Part shown: positions 60,674 to 64,000 of the stretch, piece after piece
How the letters are laid out: each line of letters starts with the position of its first letter
Numbering within the stretch: position 1 is the first letter of the stretch
Assembly: GCF_003732665.1 (NCBI RefSeq)
Contig: NZ_MOBP01000023.1
Span: forward strand, 1-64,000
From: Pseudomonas frederiksbergensis
Lineage (GTDB): Bacteria > Pseudomonadota > Gammaproteobacteria > Pseudomonadales > Pseudomonadaceae
Length of the DNA: 64,000 nucleotides
Direction of reading: 5' to 3'
The notes under the pieces: generated by a model
Databases searched by the model: none
The model's input: the letters and a program-made list of their open reading frames with translations, nothing else
Told to the model about the DNA's origin: nothing
Made by a program: the position numbers and the translations under genes

Positions 60674-61312
60674 TCAAGCGTCCTTCTGCTTGGTGCCGAA
60701 GATCTTGTCACCGGCATCGCCCAGGCCCGGGATGATGTAACCGTGCTCGTTCAAGCGTTCATCAATGGAGGCGGTGTAGATCATCACGTCCGGGTGCGCC
60801 TTCTCCACGGCGGCGATGCCTTCGGGGGCGGCGACCAGAACCATGGCGCGGATGTCCCGGCAACCGGCCTTTTTCAGCAGGTCGATGGTCGCAACCATGG
60901 AGCTGCCGGTGGCGAGCATCGGGTCGATGATCATCGCCAGGCGTTCGTTGATTTCCGGAACCAGTTTTTCCAGGTAGGTGTGGGCCTGCAGGGTTTCTTC
61001 GTTGCGGGCCACGCCTACGGCGCTGACTTTGGCACCCGGGATCAGGCTCAGCACGCCTTCGAGCATGCCGATACCGGCGCGCAGGATCGGCACCACGGTA
61101 ATCTTCTTGCCGGCGATTTTTTCAACCGACACCGTGCCGGCCCAACCTTCGATATCGTAGGTTTCGAGCGGCAGGTCTTTGGTAGCTTCATAGGTCAGCA
61201 GGGCACCGACTTCCTGAGCAAGCTCACGGAAATTCTTCGTGCTAATGTCTGCGCGGCGCATAAGGCCAAGTTTATGACGGATCAGCGGATGGCGGATCTC
61301 TTGGATGGGCAT
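60674..61312 (-). CDS. upp: Uracil phosphoribosyltransferase
   Basis: A 212-aa enzyme converting uracil and PRPP to UMP. The PRPP loop DPMLATGSSMVATIDLL is clear, with VPILRAGIGMLEG and the C-terminal GLGDAGDKIFGT family ending. It comes first in upp-uraA and is divergent from hpt. Confidence 0.96.
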   Translation of the reverse strand: MPIQEIRHPLIRHKLGLMRRADISTKNFRELAQEVGALLTYEATKDLPLETYDIEGWAGTVSVEKIAGKKITVVPILRAGIGMLEGVLSLIPGAKVSAVGVARNEETLQAHTYLEKLVPEINERLAMIIDPMLATGSSMVATIDLLKKAGCRDIRAMVLVAAPEGIAAVEKAHPDVMIYTASIDERLNEHGYIIPGLGDAGDKIFGTKQKDA

Positions 61313-61475
61313 GGGGAAAGGCTCCGGCGGCGGGCAAAAAAACCGGCCTAGATTAATCTATCCGAGGGTGTTGTCCTATAGACATAAGGTACGTTAGTCC
61401 ACAAACGCTTGATTCGGCCGGTCGGGATGCGTACCTTTGCCCGCTTTTCCCGAATCCGTCCCCCTGGAGAGCGCC

Positions 61476-62033
61476 ATGTCCGCTGATCTCGAGCATATCC
61501 GTCAAATCATGCGAGAGGCTGACTGCCTGTACACCGAAGCTGAAGTCGAGGCGGCCATCGCCCGCGTCGGTGCACACATCAACGAACAACTGGCCGATAC
61601 CAACCCGGTGGTGTTCTGTGTGATGAACGGCGGGCTGATTTTCGCCGGCAAGCTGCTCACCCATCTGCACTTCCCGCTGGAAGCGTCCTACCTGCACGCC
61701 ACCCGCTATCGCAACGAAACCAGCGGCGGCGACCTGTTCTGGAAAGCCAAGCCGGAAGTCTCGTTCCTCGACCGCGACGTGCTGATCATCGACGACATCC
61801 TCGATGAAGGTCACACCCTGGGCGCGATCATCGACTACTGCAAACACGCCGGCGCACGCAAAGTGCACACCGCCGTGCTGATCGACAAAGACCACGACCG
61901 CAAGGCTCGCCCGGACCTCAAAGCCGATTTCGTCGGTTTGCCATGCATCGACCGTTACATCTTCGGCTACGGCATGGACTACAAGGGTTACTGGCGTAAC
62001 GCTAACGGGATTTTTGCCGTTAAAGGCATGTAA
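61476..62033 (+). CDS. hpt: Hypoxanthine-guanine phosphoribosyltransferase
   Basis: A 185-aa purine salvage enzyme. The PRPP loop VLIIDDILDEGHTLGAII and the N-terminal VVFCVMNGGLIFAGKLL are clear. GGAG precedes ATG 61476. The neighbouring upp-uraA genes do uracil salvage, so nucleobase recovery is grouped here. A REP pair follows. Confidence 0.93.
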   Translation: MSADLEHIRQIMREADCLYTEAEVEAAIARVGAHINEQLADTNPVVFCVMNGGLIFAGKLLTHLHFPLEASYLHATRYRNETSGGDLFWKAKPEVSFLDRDVLIIDDILDEGHTLGAIIDYCKHAGARKVHTAVLIDKDHDRKARPDLKADFVGLPCIDRYIFGYGMDYKGYWRNANGIFAVKGM

Positions 62034-62050
62034 CTCCCCGCGCCAATCCC

Positions 62051-62141
62051 CTGTGGGAGCGGGCTTGCTCGCGAAAGCGGTGTGTCAGTTGCATTAATGT
62101 TGACTGGCAAAACGCATTCGCGAGCAAGCCCGCTCCCACAA
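62051..62141. repeat. REP inverted pair (BIME)
   Basis: CTGTGGGAGCGGGCTTGCTC and its complement, arms of about 25 bases, loop about 40 bases, following hpt. Confidence 0.9.
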
Positions 62142-62213
62142 TGGTTCGGTGTTCTGTAATCCACTTTTGTATACCCCATGCTAGAGTTCTCGGCCCCGAC
62201 TCCGGAGCCTGTC

Positions 62214-62699
62214 ATGAGCCTTTTGATCCGCAGCTGCGCAGCCCTGTTGCTGACCCTCAGCCTGCCCCTGTGCGCCGCCCCGGCGCCGATGCATGCGCAG
62301 TTCCTGCCGCCGGACGACCTGACCCTGCGTGACGCCGAACCGGAGCAGCAACAACTGCTGCAGGTCACCGATTATTCGGTGGTGGTGGGTAGCCAGCGCC
62401 AGTCGACCCAGCAACCGATCCCGGTGACGTCACCGCTGCTGATCCGCCTCAAGGGCAAATCCCTGAACAAGGGCGCGACCATCACTCAGGTGCTGGTCAA
62501 TTTCGATGGCGAAAGCAAAAGCCTGAAAAAGCCGATCTACGACGAACAGAGTAAAACGCTGACGCTGTTTTACCCGGTCGCTCAATATCGGGTGGTGATC
62601 GATTTGCTGCGTAACGACACGGTGTATTGCCAGTTCCTCAGCTACGCCAACGGCCATGTCTGGGCCGATCTGCACACTGGCGGTGTTCGAGCGCGTTGA
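62214..62699 (+). CDS. Exported protein of unknown function
   Basis: A 161-aa protein with a signal peptide (RSCAALLLTLSLPLCAAPAP, cleavage about residue 22); GGAG is about 10 bases before ATG 62214. The mature part has no known motif, is rather polar, and ends in a likely beta-rich stretch. One Cys in the mature protein. I do not recognise its family. It precedes a PA4642-family gene. Confidence 0.78.
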   Translation: MSLLIRSCAALLLTLSLPLCAAPAPMHAQFLPPDDLTLRDAEPEQQQLLQVTDYSVVVGSQRQSTQQPIPVTSPLLIRLKGKSLNKGATITQVLVNFDGESKSLKKPIYDEQSKTLTLFYPVAQYRVVIDLLRNDTVYCQFLSYANGHVWADLHTGGVRAR

Positions 62700-62762
62700 G
62701 CCTTGCGCCCGGAGGGGGGTAAACTGCCCGCCCCGTGAAATGTCTGCGAGCTGGAGTCGGCA

Positions 62763-63050
62763 ATGCGTAAAGATAAGAAGCAAGTGATTGGTGACGAGAT
62801 CGGCGATGAGCAGATCAAACTGTTTCTCGATTTTGAGCCGGTCGACGCCACTTCGCCCTCCCTGCACAAACTGATCAAGGCCTATCGCGGCCTGCGGATC
62901 GATGACTTCGAGCGATTCCTGGCGTTCTTCGTCGAGGCCGGTTTCGACCTGGACGGCAAGGATGAGCACGGCAATGATTTTGTCGCGGTGATCAAGGATC
63001 AGCGCAATGCGGCCGAGTACATCGAGTTGATTGCCAAGGCTCGCGGTTAA
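62763..63050 (+). CDS. PA4642-family small protein
   Basis: A 95-aa cytosolic helical, charged protein that matches the uncharacterised PA4642 family by position (just before mqo) and by sequence (KLIKAYRGLRIDDFERFLAFF). No known function; no motif or hydrophobic segment. It may have its own promoter in the 63-bp gap before it. Confidence 0.82.
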   Translation: MRKDKKQVIGDEIGDEQIKLFLDFEPVDATSPSLHKLIKAYRGLRIDDFERFLAFFVEAGFDLDGKDEHGNDFVAVIKDQRNAAEYIELIAKARG

Positions 63051-63082
63051 TTCCAGATACACCGGTTGTTTGTGCTGGCCCC

Positions 63083-63146
63083 TTCGCGAGCAAGCCCACT
63101 CCCACATTAGACCGCGATCCACTGTGGGAGCGGGCTTGCTCGCGAA
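63083..63146. repeat. REP inverted pair (BIME), slightly degenerate
   Basis: TTCGCGAGCAAGCCCACTCC (one base changed from the usual core) and its intact partner arm, loop of about 15 bases, between the PA4642-family gene and mqo. Confidence 0.88.
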
Positions 63147-63197
63147 GAGGCCGGCACAAACACTGATGATCTTGGATCATCCGTTTCACCGGCCATA

Positions 63198-63238
63198 AAA
63201 AAACGCCCCGCTCTCACTGAGAACGGGGCGTTTTTTGC
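63198..63238. terminator. Terminator before mqo 3' end
   Basis: AAAAAACGCCCCG and CGGGGCGTTTTTT pair perfectly around a loop of about 13 bases, with A on the left and T on the right; it can serve mqo on the minus strand and the PA4642-family gene on the plus strand. Confidence 0.85.
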
Positions 63239-63247
63239 GGGGCCGAA

Positions 63248-64000
63248 TCAAGCGTAGCTTTCGGTCTCGTTACTGGCTTCAACCAGTTCCAGGGCGACGT
63301 TGTTGTGCGCATTGATCTTGCGATACAGCGCCGCGTCGGTTTCCAGGACTTTTTCCCGGGCCGGGAAGATTTCCGCCAGTTTCGCTGCCCACTCACCGGA
63401 CGCTTTGTTCGGGAAGCATTTCTCGATCAGCTCCAGCATGATCGAAACGGTCACCGAAGCACCTGGCGAAGCGCCGAGCAGTGCTGCCAAAGAACCGTCC
63501 TTGGCCGCGACCAGTTCGGTGCCGAACTGCAGAACGCCGCCCTTTTTCGGGTCTTTCTTGATGATCTGCACCCGTTGGCCAGCCACTTCCAGGCGCCAGT
63601 CTTCGGCTTTCGCTTGCGGGTAGAAGCGACGCAGGGATTCCAGGCGTTGCTCCATCGACTGCATCACTTCGCTGACCAGGTACTTGGTCAGGTCCATGTT
63701 GTTTTTTGCCACGGCCAGCATCGGGCCGATGTTGCCGGCGCGAACCGACAGCGGCAGGTCCATGAAGGAGCCGTGCTTGAGGAACTTGGTGGTGAAACCG
63801 GCGTACGGCCCGAACAGCAGGGACTTGTTGCCATCGACCACGCGGGTGTCCAGGTGCGGCACGGACATCGGTGGCGAACCTACTGCAGCCTGGCTGTAGA
63901 CCTTGGCCTGGTGATGCTTGACCACTTCCGGGTTGTCGCAACGCAGCCACTGGCCGCTGATCGGGAAGCCGCCGAAGCCTTTGCTTTCTTCAATGCCCGA
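63248..64000 (-). CDS. mqo: Malate:quinone oxidoreductase, C-terminal part (5' end beyond window)
   Basis: The last 250 aa of Mqo, a membrane-associated FAD enzyme oxidising malate and reducing quinone. The open frame continues past the window edge (SGIEESKGFGGFP at the cut). Family segments include GFGGFPISGQWLRC, LDTRVVDGNKSLLFGPYAGF and ALLGASPGASVTVSIMLEL. The N-terminal FAD Rossmann region is not included. It stands at the end of the window after the small PA4642-family gene. Confidence 0.95.
   Translation of the reverse strand, partial: SGIEESKGFGGFPISGQWLRCDNPEVVKHHQAKVYSQAAVGSPPMSVPHLDTRVVDGNKSLLFGPYAGFTTKFLKHGSFMDLPLSVRAGNIGPMLAVAKNNMDLTKYLVSEVMQSMEQRLESLRRFYPQAKAEDWRLEVAGQRVQIIKKDPKKGGVLQFGTELVAAKDGSLAALLGASPGASVTVSIMLELIEKCFPNKASGEWAAKLAEIFPAREKVLETDAALYRKINAHNNVALELVEASNETESYA

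Noticed and set aside
59373..60740. 455-aa frame antisense to uraA
   Set aside because: His/Gln/Arg/Asp-rich translation typical of the reverse complement of a membrane protein gene.
3740..63146. REP repeats as a CRISPR array
   Set aside because: Copies are scattered kilobases apart, are inverted pairs, and lack regular spacers or cas genes.

Overview
The window is a continuous stretch of a Pseudomonas chromosome, most likely from the P. fluorescens group. The evidence is a high G+C core gene set in an order I recognise as largely colinear with the P. aeruginosa PA4640-PA4690 region (mqo, hpt, upp, uraA, hemH, phr, pagL, murI, moeB, prmC, prfA, hemA, lolB, ispE, prs, rplY, pth, ychF, can, rimI, mksBEF), combined with many intergenic inverted repeats of the type common in fluorescent pseudomonads. 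I see no prophage, insertion sequence or CRISPR array.

Layout. 1-3.9 kb: a LetA/LetB (PqiA/PqiB-type) lipid-transport operon in which LetA is split into two genes. 3.9-8.7 kb: the mksFEB bacterial condensin operon. 8.9-11.4 kb: a probable cryptic DNA polymerase psi subunit, rimI, an acidic small protein and a beta-carbonic anhydrase. 11.5-30.3 kb: an accessory/metabolic block with an exported unknown protein, an AcpA-like phosphoesterase, a broken MntA-HepT toxin-antitoxin pair, AtoE, MHS and GntP transporters, a soluble BdlA-like chemoreceptor, a flavin reductase, GNAT, cupin, AraC, LysE and MFS genes, ddl, ggt and a DUF2817 peptidase. 30.3-34.1 kb: tRNA-Met, a membrane chemoreceptor and a fosmidomycin-resistance-type exporter. 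34.3-46.8 kb: the housekeeping core ychF-pth-rplY-prs-tRNA-Gln-ispE-lolB, a TPR lipoprotein, and the divergent hemA-prfA-prmC-moeB-murI operon followed by pagL. 47-57 kb: a tightly overlapping, probably light-responsive operon. 57-64 kb: TIGR01777 epimerase, hemH, uraA-upp, hpt, two small genes and the 3' part of mqo.

The most interesting region is 47.35-57.2 kb. Nine genes on the minus strand overlap or abut at every junction: a DUF523-DUF1722 (RudS-type) tRNA 4-thiouridine desulfidase, a LitR/CarH-like MerR regulator, photolyase, an NTF2-like protein, an SDR, a FAD oxidoreductase, DUF1365, a Cfa-like methyltransferase and DUF2878. Their promoter carries two copies of a TGTACA-N12-TGTA(C/T)A operator, one abutting the -35 hexamer. 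A third, imperfect copy sits in the divergent promoter region next door, which serves a FAD amine-oxidase-like gene, a Trp-rich small protein, and TIGR01777-hemH. The regulator lacks the cobalamin-binding residues of CarH. Together this reads as a photoprotection programme acting on DNA, tRNA and membrane lipids.

Other points worth attention are the frameshifted HepT toxin, the split LetA with a six-MCE-domain LetB, condensin MksBEF without its nuclease partner, and several families of intergenic palindromes.
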